From positions 1-41,597 of the forward strand of contig ONBA01000025.1 of NCBI GenBank assembly GCA_900315975.1: a stretch of 41,597 nucleotides of DNA. The letters run 5' to 3'. Of this stretch, positions 23,011 to 32,281 are shown piece after piece (within the stretch, counting starts at the first letter, position 1; the number at the start of each line of letters is the position of its first letter). This DNA comes from an uncultured Ruminococcus sp. (lineage in GTDB: Bacteria; Bacillota_A; Clostridia; Oscillospirales; Ruminococcaceae). The notes beneath the pieces were generated by a model, which did no database searches, was not told the DNA's origin, and saw nothing but the letters and a program-made list of their open reading frames with translations. Position numbers and translations under genes: made by a program.

Positions 23011-24315
23011 ATGAAAAAAGCATTTGCCATATCAGCTGCCGCTGTTCTCACAATGACCTGCGGCTGCGGAAAAATAAAGGATAACGACTCTTCTTCAAAG
23101 ACTGAGCCGATGTCTGTGAGCACTTCCGCTTCAACATCGCCGGTGACGACTGCCGCGGAGACCACTTCCGTTACTACTACAACAACTACCAAGCCCAAGC
23201 CGAAGCAGCAACTTCTCATGGAAAGCAGGCAGAAGCTCGGAGTATACGAAAAAGTCAAGCTTTCCGATTTCATAACGGAGACCAATGCTGTCCTCAGTGA
23301 ACCGGATACGCTCGTTGACACCTCACAGACCGGCGCTCTAGACATAACCGTGAAGTATGAGCTTGACGGCGTTCAGGCGGAAAAGAAGCTCGCCTACACA
23401 GTAGAAGATACAACAGCACCTATTCTTCTCAATTCCGGTTACAGTGCCACTCATGTCAGGGGAACAGCCTTTGACCTCAAAAATTATGTCGGCTATGCAG
23501 ATGACTATGACCGCTCCCCTGTTCTGACCTATACCGGAACGGTCGATACTATGACGAACGGAAAATATCCCATTACGGCTACCGTCACTGACAGCTCCGG
23601 AAACGCTACAACGTGGGATCTCACGATAACTGTTGCGGACAGTATTCCTCAGCAGCAGTACGGTACAAGCTCGACTCCGTTTGCAAGCTTTGTCGCAGCA
23701 AACAGGAGCACCGATCCTGATGTGAGGTACGGTATCGACGTTTCGGAATGGCAGGGAAACATTGATTTTGACGCTGTCAAGTCGGCGGGATGCTCCTTTG
23801 TTTTCATGAGAGCCGGCTACGGTTACAGGAATATAACCGAGGACAAGTGGTTCAGGGAAAATCTCAGGAAAGCCAAGGCTGCCGGTATCGACACCGGTAT
23901 ATATTTCTACTCAGGCGCTTCAAACGTGGAGGCTGCGCGTGAACAGGCTCGCTGGGTATGCGAGCAGCTCGGGGGCACTCCGATCGAGCTTCCGATAGCC
24001 TTTGACTTCGAGGATTTCGGCACTTTTCAGGAATTCGGCATGAGCCTTCACGACCTGAACGAGCTCTACTTTGCATTTGCCGATGAGGTTGAAAAGCACG
24101 GTCATACCTCTATCCTCTACAGCAGCAAAAACTTCCTGGAATCCACATGGACTGAAGATGCCAAAAGCGCTCACGGAGTATGGCTCGCACACTATATCGA
24201 CAAGACAAATTATACGGGTGATTACGCTGTATGGCAGGGTGCAAGCGACGGTCAGATCTCCGGTATCGACGGCTATGTTGACCTCAACGTTATGTACAAG
24301 AAGTTCCCGCTTTGA
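23011..24315 (+). CDS. Secreted GH25 lysozyme, probable lipoprotein, with Ig-like domain
   Basis: The 434-residue protein has a signal peptide with cysteines at 17 and 19 (LTMTCGCGK), probably a lipoprotein although the lipobox is not canonical. A Ser/Thr-rich linker (~30-62) and a bacterial Ig-like domain (~75-210, DTTAPILL and VTDSSGNATTWDL) follow. The C-terminal glycoside hydrolase 25 domain (~239-434) carries GIDVSEWQG (D243) and FDFEDFG (D332, E334) as catalytic acidic residues. It would cleave the glycan strands of peptidoglycan outside the cell. It is the first chromosomal gene right of the element, and the TerB gene starts 23 nt after it. Confidence 0.92.
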   Translation: MKKAFAISAAAVLTMTCGCGKIKDNDSSSKTEPMSVSTSASTSPVTTAAETTSVTTTTTTKPKPKQQLLMESRQKLGVYEKVKLSDFITETNAVLSEPDTLVDTSQTGALDITVKYELDGVQAEKKLAYTVEDTTAPILLNSGYSATHVRGTAFDLKNYVGYADDYDRSPVLTYTGTVDTMTNGKYPITATVTDSSGNATTWDLTITVADSIPQQQYGTSSTPFASFVAANRSTDPDVRYGIDVSEWQGNIDFDAVKSAGCSFVFMRAGYGYRNITEDKWFRENLRKAKAAGIDTGIYFYSGASNVEAAREQARWVCEQLGGTPIELPIAFDFEDFGTFQEFGMSLHDLNELYFAFADEVEKHGHTSILYSSKNFLESTWTEDAKSAHGVWLAHYIDKTNYTGDYAVWQGASDGQISGIDGYVDLNVMYKKFPL

Positions 24316-24338
24316 ACCCGCCTGAAAGGAGACGGAGA

Positions 24339-25802
24339 ATGGACGATCAGTTTGAAACGTTCGACCCTTTCCTGAACGATGATGCGTCCGCTGAAAAGGT
24401 CTACCGCAATTTGCCGCTGAAAAAAATACGCCGTTCCGTTCCGCGGACAGACGTCCCCGATAAGATAAGGGCAATGAAGGAGCTCGCGTTCACGCCGGAG
24501 GCTTACTGGAAGACCTCGCCGTGGCTTTTCCGTCAGCAGGGTCTCTTTATGAAGGATTATTCGGACGATCAGCCTTTCGGGGAGGACTTCGCGGCGTATT
24601 ATCCGACCTACCGCGACCTTTCTACAGAACAGCTCCGCGGCTATTTTTCGTGGAGAACTGTGGTAAGGCACGGCGAATTTCCCGATGCTCCGCAGCCGTT
24701 CATAATAATGTACGCCTATGAGCTCATCAACCTCATCGGCATCGAAAAGCCGGAGGAAGCCTTCCGGCTGCTGCGGCTCCATATCGGGAATTACGGCGAG
24801 AGATGTCCCGAGCTTCAGAAGAATTCCGCAAAGTGGCTGACTGACCTTGCGGCTTATCATCAGCTTCCTCCGGAGATGCTCAGCGGTACTCCGGACTATG
24901 ATTTCGACAGCAATGTCCTTACGCTCTGCAACTGGGAAACTCAGGACGAGGACGGCCTATTTGCGGCTGTATCAAGGCTTTCCGCCTATCAGCCGGAACG
25001 TTCCGCAGCGTATGAGAAAGAGCCCGAAATTTTCAGGAGGGCTCTTTGCCGGTCGTATGAAAATGTTGCCATATACTTCCTCAAAAACCGCAAATGTACG
25101 CTTCACGAAAAGCTCTTCGGGAAGCCCGTCGAGATAAAGCACAGGCTGTTTGAGGGAGCGGTATTTTTCGATACTGAACCGCGCCGGAGCTTCCTCTATG
25201 AGGTCAGCGGCATTCACAAGCTCGAATGCCGTAACGGTGAGTGGTTCTGCAAAAAACTCTACGGGAACCGCGGCAGGAACAAGCCTCTCGGCGAGATAGT
25301 GCGTACCGTTGACAGTACCATCCGCGAATGCCTCGGGGATATGCACAAGCTTGCGCCGGGAAGCATTTCCTCCGTATACATAAAGCTGATATCAAAGACG
25401 GTCAGTTCGGTGGCTGCGGAGATGCGGCGTCCGCCTGAAAGACATATCGACATCGACCTCTCGGCACTCGACAGTATACGTTCGGCTGCCGATATCACGC
25501 GGGAAAGGCTTATCGTTGAGGTGGAAGAAGATGCACCTTTAACTGCCGCGGAGGTCACTGACGTCCCGGTGAATGATGCGGACACGCCTCTGGACGAGGG
25601 CGAACGGGAGTTCCTGAAAGCTCTGCTCGACGGCGGCGACTGGTCCGGAACCGCCCGGAAGTTCGGCATTTCACCCTCGATGCTCGCCGATTCCGTAAAC
25701 GAAAAGCTGTTCGATGTTTTCAGCGATACCGTGATAGATTTTGACGGCGATACGCCTTATATCATCGAGGACTACGCCGGCGATATCCCCCAATATATCT
25801 GA
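24339..25802 (+). CDS. TerB-N/TerB-C domain protein
   Basis: The start is the ATG at 24339 behind AAAGGAGACGGAG; a TTG-initiated frame from 24312 overlaps the lysozyme gene. The 487-residue protein has a TerB_N-like region (~50-220, with YFSWRTVVRHGEFPDA and YAYELINLIG), a middle part with GNRGRNKPL, and a TerB_C-like C-terminus (~390-487, with EREFLKALLDGGD). These families occur with helicases and ATPases in predicted stress or DNA-processing systems. It is followed 15 nt later by a BrxD-like ATPase and, after two small genes, an Lhr-like helicase, all on one strand. I infer a multi-protein complex acting on DNA. Confidence 0.75.
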   Translation: MDDQFETFDPFLNDDASAEKVYRNLPLKKIRRSVPRTDVPDKIRAMKELAFTPEAYWKTSPWLFRQQGLFMKDYSDDQPFGEDFAAYYPTYRDLSTEQLRGYFSWRTVVRHGEFPDAPQPFIIMYAYELINLIGIEKPEEAFRLLRLHIGNYGERCPELQKNSAKWLTDLAAYHQLPPEMLSGTPDYDFDSNVLTLCNWETQDEDGLFAAVSRLSAYQPERSAAYEKEPEIFRRALCRSYENVAIYFLKNRKCTLHEKLFGKPVEIKHRLFEGAVFFDTEPRRSFLYEVSGIHKLECRNGEWFCKKLYGNRGRNKPLGEIVRTVDSTIRECLGDMHKLAPGSISSVYIKLISKTVSSVAAEMRRPPERHIDIDLSALDSIRSAADITRERLIVEVEEDAPLTAAEVTDVPVNDADTPLDEGEREFLKALLDGGDWSGTARKFGISPSMLADSVNEKLFDVFSDTVIDFDGDTPYIIEDYAGDIPQYI

Positions 25803-25817
25803 GAAAGGCAGGATATT

Positions 25818-27128
25818 ATGATTATTCCAAAAAGGCTCGCTTCTGCGGTGATAAATTCGCTGAAGGGCGGAGTTGTGCCGCGGACCGGTCTCCCCTACAT
25901 CACGGTCGGACGCGAAAAGGAAATTGATGCGCTTCTCCGTGACGTCGATATCATCTCGGAGGGCGGTGCTTCGTTCCGGTTCATCGTCGGAAAATACGGC
26001 AGCGGTAAAAGCTTCCTCCTGCAAACGATCAGAAATCATGTCATGGACAGGAACTTCGTGGTCGTGGACGCCGATCTTTCGCCGGAGAGAAGACTTCACG
26101 GCAACAAGGGTCAGGGGCTCGCTACCTACAAGGAGCTCATTTCAAATATGTCCACCAAGACCCGTCCGGACGGTGGTGCTCTCACTCTTGTGCTTGACCG
26201 CTGGATAAGCAGCATACAGTCCGAGGTCGCAGCCGGAGGTATCAGCTCCCCCGGTTCACCGGACTTTGAAAAGGCTGTGGAGAGCCGTATCTTCGAGGTC
26301 ATAAACTCGCTGAACGAAATGGTCCACGGCTTCGATTTCGCAAGGCTTCTCGTCATGTACTACCGTGCCGGAATCGACGGCGACGATATGCTGAAAGCCC
26401 GCGTTGCGAGGTGGTTCCGCGGTGAATACTCGACCAAGACTGAGGCAAAGAATGACCTCGGAGTGAATATCATCATAACCGATGACGACTGGTACGACTA
26501 TATCAAGCTCTTTGCAGCTTTTCTGAAACGTGCCGGCTACAACGGCCTGCTCGTGCTTGTGGACGAGCTTGTGAACATCTACAAGATACCGAACAGCATC
26601 ACCCGTCAGTACAACTACGAAAAGATACTGACGATGTACAACGATACCTTGCAGGGTAAAGCGCATCATCTCGGCATTATCATGGGCGGAACTCCCCAGT
26701 GCATCGAGGACACCCGCCGCGGTGTTTTCAGCTATGAGGCGCTCCGGTCAAGGCTTGCGGACAGCCGTTTCAGCAGCGGAGAACTTACCGATATGATGTC
26801 CCCGATAATCAGGCTCGTTCCGCTGACCTATGAGGAAATGCTCGTCCTTACCGAGAAGCTTGCGGACATTCATTCCCAGCTCTACGGCTACACGCAGAGG
26901 ATAACTCAGGACGAGATGATAGGCTTTATCCGTGCAGAATACGGCAGGGTCGGTGCTGACACTCACATCACTCCGCGTGAGGTGATACGCGATTTCATAA
27001 GCGTTCTCGATATAGCCTTCCAGAACCCTGCAAAGGCGATAGCTGATATCATCGGTACAGTCAGCGCACCTCCGGCTGTCCCTGATAAGGCGGCTGAGGA
27101 GGAAGAATTCGCTGAATTTGAAATATAG
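25818..27128 (+). CDS. BrxD-like ATP-binding protein (DUF2791 family)
   Basis: The 436-residue protein has Walker A GKYGSGKS (58-65), a Walker B-like GLLVLVDELVNIYK (~245-258), and GIIMGGTPQCIEDTRRG plus RIRLVPLTYEE-type blocks (IIRLVPLTYEEM) characteristic of the DUF2791/BrxD ATPases. Family members accompany phage-defence (BREX) and other DNA-processing clusters. Methylase, PglZ and BrxL genes of BREX are not present in this window. It lies 15 nt after the TerB gene and 12 nt before a small lipoprotein gene, so it is clearly operonic. The name reflects similarity, not membership in a BREX system. Confidence 0.8.
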   Translation: MIIPKRLASAVINSLKGGVVPRTGLPYITVGREKEIDALLRDVDIISEGGASFRFIVGKYGSGKSFLLQTIRNHVMDRNFVVVDADLSPERRLHGNKGQGLATYKELISNMSTKTRPDGGALTLVLDRWISSIQSEVAAGGISSPGSPDFEKAVESRIFEVINSLNEMVHGFDFARLLVMYYRAGIDGDDMLKARVARWFRGEYSTKTEAKNDLGVNIIITDDDWYDYIKLFAAFLKRAGYNGLLVLVDELVNIYKIPNSITRQYNYEKILTMYNDTLQGKAHHLGIIMGGTPQCIEDTRRGVFSYEALRSRLADSRFSSGELTDMMSPIIRLVPLTYEEMLVLTEKLADIHSQLYGYTQRITQDEMIGFIRAEYGRVGADTHITPREVIRDFISVLDIAFQNPAKAIADIIGTVSAPPAVPDKAAEEEEFAEFEI

Positions 27129-27140
27129 GAGTGAATTATT

Positions 27141-27590
27141 ATGATGAAAAAGATCGCATCAATAGTTCTCAGCTTTGGACTTGTGTTTGCAATGACCGGC
27201 TGTAATAATAATAAGAATAAAGAAGATCCGCATAAGTACACTAAATTTACAAAAGAAGAATTGGATGCCCTCCCAGATGTCTATGTTGAGGTATACTACT
27301 ATAACTGGGGAGAAGAGATACAAGAGAAAGAAAAAATATTCTTCACCTATGATGAAACAATGTATAATGCTTGCAATATACCAATAGATGGTCTATATAG
27401 AACAGAAATAAAGAATACTCCCGGATATATTATGTCATCATATCTTAAAGACGAAATATCTATCCCTCATATAAAAGACGGCGAAAAGCTCATAGTTGAA
27501 GTTGACTATGAGAAACATACACTCACTGCCCATGCTGAGCCTGTCGGGGAGACAACGCCAGAGCTTCAGACTGAGGCAAATACACAATAA
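27141..27590 (+). CDS. Small lipoprotein of unknown function
   Basis: The 149-residue protein has a classic lipoprotein signal (lipobox MTGC, Cys ~22) and a charged mature part rich in Tyr, Glu and Lys. No family is recognised. Its base composition is more AT-rich than the flanking genes, suggesting a late insertion into the TerB-ATPase-helicase operon. AGGAG lies nine bases before the ATG. Confidence 0.75.
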   Translation: MMKKIASIVLSFGLVFAMTGCNNNKNKEDPHKYTKFTKEELDALPDVYVEVYYYNWGEEIQEKEKIFFTYDETMYNACNIPIDGLYRTEIKNTPGYIMSSYLKDEISIPHIKDGEKLIVEVDYEKHTLTAHAEPVGETTPELQTEANTQ

Positions 27591-27611
27591 TAATCAAGAA
27601 AGGCTGATAAT

Positions 27612-27962
27612 ATGATCTTTATATGCTACCAAAAATGTACTACCTGCAAAAAGGCTCAGAAGTGGCTCGATGACAACGGCTTCACCTATGAGCTGCGCGA
27701 TATCAAGGAGAATAATCCCACCCGTGACGAGATCAAAAAATGGCAGGGTATCAACGGAATGCCGCTGAAAAAATTCTTCAACACAAGCGGACTTCTCTAC
27801 CGCTCGCTCGGGCTCAAGGACAAGCTCGGCTCTATGTCCGAGGACAAGCAGCTCGATCTGCTTGCAAGCGACGGTATGCTCGTCAAGCGTCCGATACTCG
27901 TTGACGGCAATATAGTCCTTGTCGGCTTCCGTGAGAGCGATTGGGAAGCTCACCTGAAATAA
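27612..27962 (+). CDS. ArsC/Spx-family thioredoxin-fold protein
   Basis: The 116-residue protein shows the ArsC/Spx pattern: ICYQKCTTCKKAQKWL (C9 and C12), ELRDIKENNPTRDEIKKW, and the closing KRPILVDGNIVLVGF. Members are arsenate-reductase-like or transcriptional (Spx) redox proteins; this one resembles the YffB/YusI group of unassigned role. The CxxC could act as a redox switch. Its stop overlaps the helicase start by one base, so the two are translationally coupled. Confidence 0.88.
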   Translation: MIFICYQKCTTCKKAQKWLDDNGFTYELRDIKENNPTRDEIKKWQGINGMPLKKFFNTSGLLYRSLGLKDKLGSMSEDKQLDLLASDGMLVKRPILVDGNIVLVGFRESDWEAHLK

Positions 27963-30205
27963 TGGATATCTTCAACAGGTACGCGCCGTTCATACAGGAC
28001 TTCATCTACCGCAGCGGCTGGGAGGAGCTCCGTGCTATACAGGCTGCCGCTGCCGATGCAATATTCAACACAGACCAGAACGTTCTGCTTTCAGCTTCAA
28101 CAGCCTCCGGCAAGACCGAGGCTGCGTTTTTCCCGATACTGACCCTGCTTTCCGAAGCTCCGCCGTCCTCGGTCGGTGCGATCTATATCGGTCCGCTGAA
28201 AGCCCTCATAAACGACCAGTTTTCCCGGCTGAATGAGCTCTGCGAGGAGGCGGACATACCGGTCTGGCACTGGCACGGGGACGTTGCACAGTCGCACAAG
28301 AGCAAGCTCCTGAAAAAGCCCTCCGGCATATTGCAGATTACTCCGGAATCCCTCGAAGCCATGCTACTGAGAAAGCATTCGCTCATACCCAGGCTTTTCG
28401 GCGACCTGCGGTTCATCGTAATCGACGAGGTCCACTCCCTCATGCGCGGCGACCGCGGCGGACAGACGCTCTGCCTTATCGAAAGGCTCTCGCGGCTGTC
28501 GGGAACTTCTCCGCGAAGGATAGGTCTTTCCGCAACTATCGGCGACCCGAAGGCTGCCGGAGAATTTCTCGCTGCCGGTACCGGAAAGGGCACTATCATT
28601 CCCAAAATCGAGGCAAAAGGCGTTAAATGGCGGCTTTCAATGGAGCATTTCTACATCTCGCAGAAGGACACCGAGGCAGAGGAAAATGCTGATGCTCTGC
28701 CGGTTCTTGATTCCCCTACCGATACCGCTCCCGAAAACGCCGATGCCGGAATGGGATACATCTTCGAGCACACCCGCGGCAAAAAATGCCTTGTTTTCGT
28801 CAATTCACGCGAGGAGTGCGAGGCTGTAACAACTACCCTCCGCTCTTACTGCGAGGCTAATAATGAGCCGGACAGGTTCCTTATCCACCACGGCAACCTC
28901 TCCGCGGCTTACCGTGAAACTGCCGAGGCTGCCATGAAGGACGATGATATCTTCATGACCACCTGCACGACCGCTACCCTCGAGCTTGGCATCGACATCG
29001 GCAGGCTCGAACGCGCTTTTCAGATTGATGCGCCGTTCACCGTCTCGTCCTTCCTGCAAAGAATGGGACGCACTGGACGCCGTGGACTTCCGCCGGAAAT
29101 GTGGTTCGTAATTCGCGAGGAGCTTCCCGAACCGCGGTCGCTTCTCCCGGAGACAATACCGTGGAAATTATTGCAGGGCATCGCGCTTGTGCAGGTCTAC
29201 GTTGAGGAAAAATGGGTCGAGCCGCCGAAGCTTGACCGTCTACCCTACTCGCTGCTCTACCACCAGACCATGAGCACGCTTGCCTCAAACGGAGAGCTTT
29301 CCCCTGCCGAGCTTGCACGAAAGGTCCTCACGCTCAAAGTCTTTGAGCGCATTTCTCAGGACGACTACAAGCTCCTGCTGCGGCATCTTCTCGAAAACGA
29401 GCATATCCAGCGTACCGAGGAGGGCGGTATCATCGTCGGTCTTGCCGGCGAACGCATCATCAACAGCTTCAAGTTCTACGCCGTTTTTCAGGAAAACGAG
29501 GAGTATACAGTCCGCTGGGAATCGCAGGAGCTCGGCACTGTCGTCATGCCGCCTCCGGTCGGCGAAAAGCTTGCGATAGCAGGTCATGTCTGGGTCGTCG
29601 ATGAGCTCGACCACAAGCGCCGACTGGTCTATGTCGAGAAGATCAAGGGCAAGGTACCGGCGTATTTCGGCGACTGTCCCGGCGATATCAACACGAAGAT
29701 ACTCGAACGCATGAGAAAGGTTCTCATCGAGGATAAGTCCTATCCTTACCTCATGAAGAACGCCTCCGCAAGACTTGCTCAGGCTCGCAGCACTGCGAGA
29801 AATTCCGGCTTTACGGACGACCCGCTGATCTGTCTCGGCGGAACGATGTGGTGTCTCCTGCCGTGGCTCGGAAGCTACGCATTCCTCGCAATGGAACGCT
29901 TCCTGAAGATAAAATGTGCGGAACGTCTCAGCTTGAAGGGCATGGACAGCTCGCGTCCGTACTTCATACAGTTCACGATGAAGTCATCGCCGGAGGATTT
30001 CTTCCGCATAGTTTATGAGGAGGCTCAGAAGGATTTTCCGCCGACCGATCTGGTCTATCCCGGCGAAGTGCCGCTCTTTGAGAAGTATGACGAGTTCGTG
30101 CCGCCGGAGCTTGTCCGCAAGGGCTTTGCTTACGGCATACTTGATATAAACGGCATGAAGCAGCGGATATTTGAGTGGGCGGACAGATTTCTTGATAAGG
30201 CATAA
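27962..30205 (+). CDS. Lhr-like superfamily 2 DNA helicase
   Basis: From the ATG at 27962 (overlapping the previous stop) the protein has 747 residues. Helicase motifs are complete: I SASTASGKT (~44-52), Ia GPLKALINDQ, II DEVH (155-158), III SAT (190-192), IV CLVFVNSREEC, V TTATLELGIDIG and VI QRMGRTGRRG (366-375). A winged-helix-like region and an Lhr-type C-terminal domain follow. It should translocate on single-stranded DNA and unwind duplexes. Lhr/BrxHI-type helicases are known partners of BrxD-type ATPases, supporting a functional link with the gene two positions upstream. Confidence 0.88.
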   Translation: MDIFNRYAPFIQDFIYRSGWEELRAIQAAAADAIFNTDQNVLLSASTASGKTEAAFFPILTLLSEAPPSSVGAIYIGPLKALINDQFSRLNELCEEADIPVWHWHGDVAQSHKSKLLKKPSGILQITPESLEAMLLRKHSLIPRLFGDLRFIVIDEVHSLMRGDRGGQTLCLIERLSRLSGTSPRRIGLSATIGDPKAAGEFLAAGTGKGTIIPKIEAKGVKWRLSMEHFYISQKDTEAEENADALPVLDSPTDTAPENADAGMGYIFEHTRGKKCLVFVNSREECEAVTTTLRSYCEANNEPDRFLIHHGNLSAAYRETAEAAMKDDDIFMTTCTTATLELGIDIGRLERAFQIDAPFTVSSFLQRMGRTGRRGLPPEMWFVIREELPEPRSLLPETIPWKLLQGIALVQVYVEEKWVEPPKLDRLPYSLLYHQTMSTLASNGELSPAELARKVLTLKVFERISQDDYKLLLRHLLENEHIQRTEEGGIIVGLAGERIINSFKFYAVFQENEEYTVRWESQELGTVVMPPPVGEKLAIAGHVWVVDELDHKRRLVYVEKIKGKVPAYFGDCPGDINTKILERMRKVLIEDKSYPYLMKNASARLAQARSTARNSGFTDDPLICLGGTMWCLLPWLGSYAFLAMERFLKIKCAERLSLKGMDSSRPYFIQFTMKSSPEDFFRIVYEEAQKDFPPTDLVYPGEVPLFEKYDEFVPPELVRKGFAYGILDINGMKQRIFEWADRFLDKA

Positions 30206-30230
30206 AAACAGCGGCATTAAGCCGCTGTTT
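30206..30230. terminator. Bidirectional terminator between convergent genes
   Basis: AAACAGCGGC pairs with GCCGCTGTTT across ATTAA. T-rich runs follow on both strands, serving the helicase operon and the opposing DUF1015 gene. Confidence 0.85.
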
Positions 30231-30236
30231 CTGCTT

Positions 30237-31505
30237 TTATTCGGTTATTGTCCTTGCTTCCATATAGAAGCGCTTGTCCTCGGCGTGACCCATTGAGAAG
30301 GTCTTTCTCGGGAGGGCGCCGTCCTTGATGACGGTCGGGAAAAGCTGGGATTTGTCCATATCAGGGAGGATAAAGCCGATCCCGTTGTGCTTCTGAGCGA
30401 GAGCCTTGACCGTATCAGCACCGTGGATATAATCTATCTTTCCACCCTTATTTTTAATGTAGCTGTCAAGGAAATTCTGGAGCGAGCCAACTGACAGATT
30501 CGAGGTCTGCTTGTGAATATACTCCTTAACTTCAGTACCGTCGCAGCAGGTTATTACATACTGGCTGCTCTCTGCATCATTAAGCTCCAGAGCGTGTGAA
30601 AGCTCATAAAGCAGGTCATCACAGTCAACGTCGTACACAAGGCGGTGGATAGCCTCAAACTTTAGAGCATCGCTGTGGAGGTTCACTATCTCGGCGAGAG
30701 CATAACGTGCCGGGTGGTTGGAGAAGTCCTTGCCGGGATTTGCCTTTTTGAGCTGCTCATAGAACTCCTTTGCGGTAGCAAGGGAATGGTTGCCGTCGCC
30801 CATAGCATAGAGGAGGACCGGCGAATTGTCAAGGCTGTACTTCTTGTTGAAGGTATCAGGGTCAGCGAGTGCAACAAGTGCCGCGTCGATCTTTTCCTGC
30901 ATAGCCTCGTCAACGAGCCAGCCCTTGATGCTTCCGCCGTTCTGCATGAGCTCAGTATCGTAGAGCTTCTTCATAGCGGAGGTCTTATCGGCTATCGGCT
31001 CGATAACGGTATTGTCCGGGTCGTCAATGAGTATCATGATGTGGGGAAGCTCCAGCTTTGCGCCCTGACGAACCTTTATACGCGGAGGTATACGCTCGAT
31101 AACTGTAGCCTCGGTAGCGCGTACCTCAGAGCTGCTTCCCTTTGAAAAATCGTACTTTTCAAGGTCGATAGCGCCGACTATCCCCTGACGGAGAATGCCG
31201 TTGCTCTGAACACGCTCAACGTAGACCATAGCGTTCCTGTATTCATCGAAAATGCCGTCCGAAACGTACTTGTCCATAGCCTTGTGAATGCCGTCGATGC
31301 GTCCGGAAACGCCGTCCTCCTCGAGGTAGAGTTCCGGGAGGATAAGGTTGAGAGTTGAGGGTGCATCACCGACATTGCTGCTCACCTGTTCCCAGTATTC
31401 AGGCTCACTGGTGTACTGGTCGCAGGCGATAACAGACCATTTGTACATATCTGTTCCCTGCTTGGGAAGAAGGATATCGGCGTTGTGAAAAGCTGTTGAA
31501 TTCAT
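30237..31505 (-). CDS. DUF1015 family protein
   Basis: The 422-residue protein is a full-length DUF1015 member: KWSVIACDQYTSEPEYW near the start, LELPHIMILIDDP, and the signature GDGNHSLATAK (236-246). The family is widespread in Firmicutes. A phosphatase-like or kinase-related role has been suggested for relatives, but the function is not settled. AAAGGAG lies within the end of maf, just before the ATG, so the two genes are coupled. Confidence 0.88.
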   Translation of the reverse strand: MNSTAFHNADILLPKQGTDMYKWSVIACDQYTSEPEYWEQVSSNVGDAPSTLNLILPELYLEEDGVSGRIDGIHKAMDKYVSDGIFDEYRNAMVYVERVQSNGILRQGIVGAIDLEKYDFSKGSSSEVRATEATVIERIPPRIKVRQGAKLELPHIMILIDDPDNTVIEPIADKTSAMKKLYDTELMQNGGSIKGWLVDEAMQEKIDAALVALADPDTFNKKYSLDNSPVLLYAMGDGNHSLATAKEFYEQLKKANPGKDFSNHPARYALAEIVNLHSDALKFEAIHRLVYDVDCDDLLYELSHALELNDAESSQYVITCCDGTEVKEYIHKQTSNLSVGSLQNFLDSYIKNKGGKIDYIHGADTVKALAQKHNGIGFILPDMDKSQLFPTVIKDGALPRKTFSMGHAEDKRFYMEARTITE

Positions 31506-31507
31506 AT

Positions 31508-32080
31508 TTATTCTCCTTTGATATTTCTTAAGAAGTTTTTCAGTTCATTGAAAAGCTGGGCGACCGGAAGTCCGACTACGTTGAAGAAATCACCGTCGAT
31601 AGAGTCGATGAAGTCCCCTGCTATCCCCTGTATACCGTAGCCTCCGGCTTTGTCGTAGGGCTCGTCCGTGTCGGCGTAAGCCTCTGTCTCAGCCTGTGAG
31701 AGCTTGCGGAAGGTAACGTCCGTGACCGAGGAAAAGCACTCCTTTCTGCCCTTGTAGAAAAGGCAGCAGCTTGTGACGACATAGTGGGTGTTGCCGGAGA
31801 GCATCTCCATGAATTTCAGGCATTCAGCCCTGTCATGCGGCTTGCCGAGGATATCTCCGCCGGCAATGACAGTGGTATCGCAGCCGATGACAACGCAGTC
31901 CGGGTACCTTTCCGCTGCCGCAGCAGCCTTGCGTTCGGCAAGCACGGACGAGGCTTCCATAGGGAGAGTGTCCTTCGGCAGAGTCTCGTCGCAGTCCAGC
32001 GAAACAGCCTCGAAATCGCTTGTGATGAACTTCATCAGCTCACGCCTCCGCGGTGAAGCCGATGCAAGTATGATCTTCAT
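31508..32080 (-). CDS. maf: Maf family nucleoside triphosphate pyrophosphatase
   Basis: The 190-residue protein opens IILASASPRRRELM, the Maf substrate-binding signature, followed by SLDCDETLP and VVIGCDTTV (metal/catalytic Asp) and NVVGLPVAQL. Maf proteins hydrolyse dTTP, UTP or modified nucleotides to monophosphates, acting in nucleotide-pool cleaning and septum control. The length is usual. The gene begins 4 nt after the stop of a 59-residue membrane protein and ends 2 nt before DUF1015. Confidence 0.92.
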   Translation of the reverse strand: MKIILASASPRRRELMKFITSDFEAVSLDCDETLPKDTLPMEASSVLAERKAAAAAERYPDCVVIGCDTTVIAGGDILGKPHDRAECLKFMEMLSGNTHYVVTSCCLFYKGRKECFSSVTDVTFRKLSQAETEAYADTDEPYDKAGGYGIQGIAGDFIDSIDGDFFNVVGLPVAQLFNELKNFLRNIKGE

Positions 32081-32084
32081 ATTA

Positions 32085-32264
32085 TCAGTCCTTTGTTTTA
32101 GTCTTCAAAAGTGTGAACAGCGAAACGATGAACATTGCTGTTACAAGCACAGGTGCTATTTTGTCAGAGGTGCGGTCTCTGACCCAGTCGTTCGTAAACG
32201 CGATAGTTCCGAGAAAAAGTATTGCCTCGATGATGAAAACGACAAGTTTTGTACGCTTTTTCAT
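32085..32264 (-). CDS. 59-residue membrane protein upstream of maf
   Basis: A well-formed ribosome site (AAAGGAGG) precedes the ATG at 32264. The product has two hydrophobic helices (KLVVFIIEAILFLGTIAF and VLVTAMFIVSLFTLL) joined by a charged loop (NDWVRDRTSDK) and a basic C-terminus. No family is recognised. Its tight fit between the lipoprotein remnant (17 nt upstream) and maf (4 nt downstream) supports expression in the same operon. Confidence 0.75.
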   Translation of the reverse strand: MKKRTKLVVFIIEAILFLGTIAFTNDWVRDRTSDKIAPVLVTAMFIVSLFTLLKTKTKD

Positions 32265-32281
32265 TATAATTCCTCCTTTGG

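Noticed and set aside
25818..27128. A complete BREX system
   Set aside because: Only a BrxD-like ATPase and an Lhr-type helicase are present; no BrxL, PglZ, PglX-type methylase or BrxC gene lies in the window.
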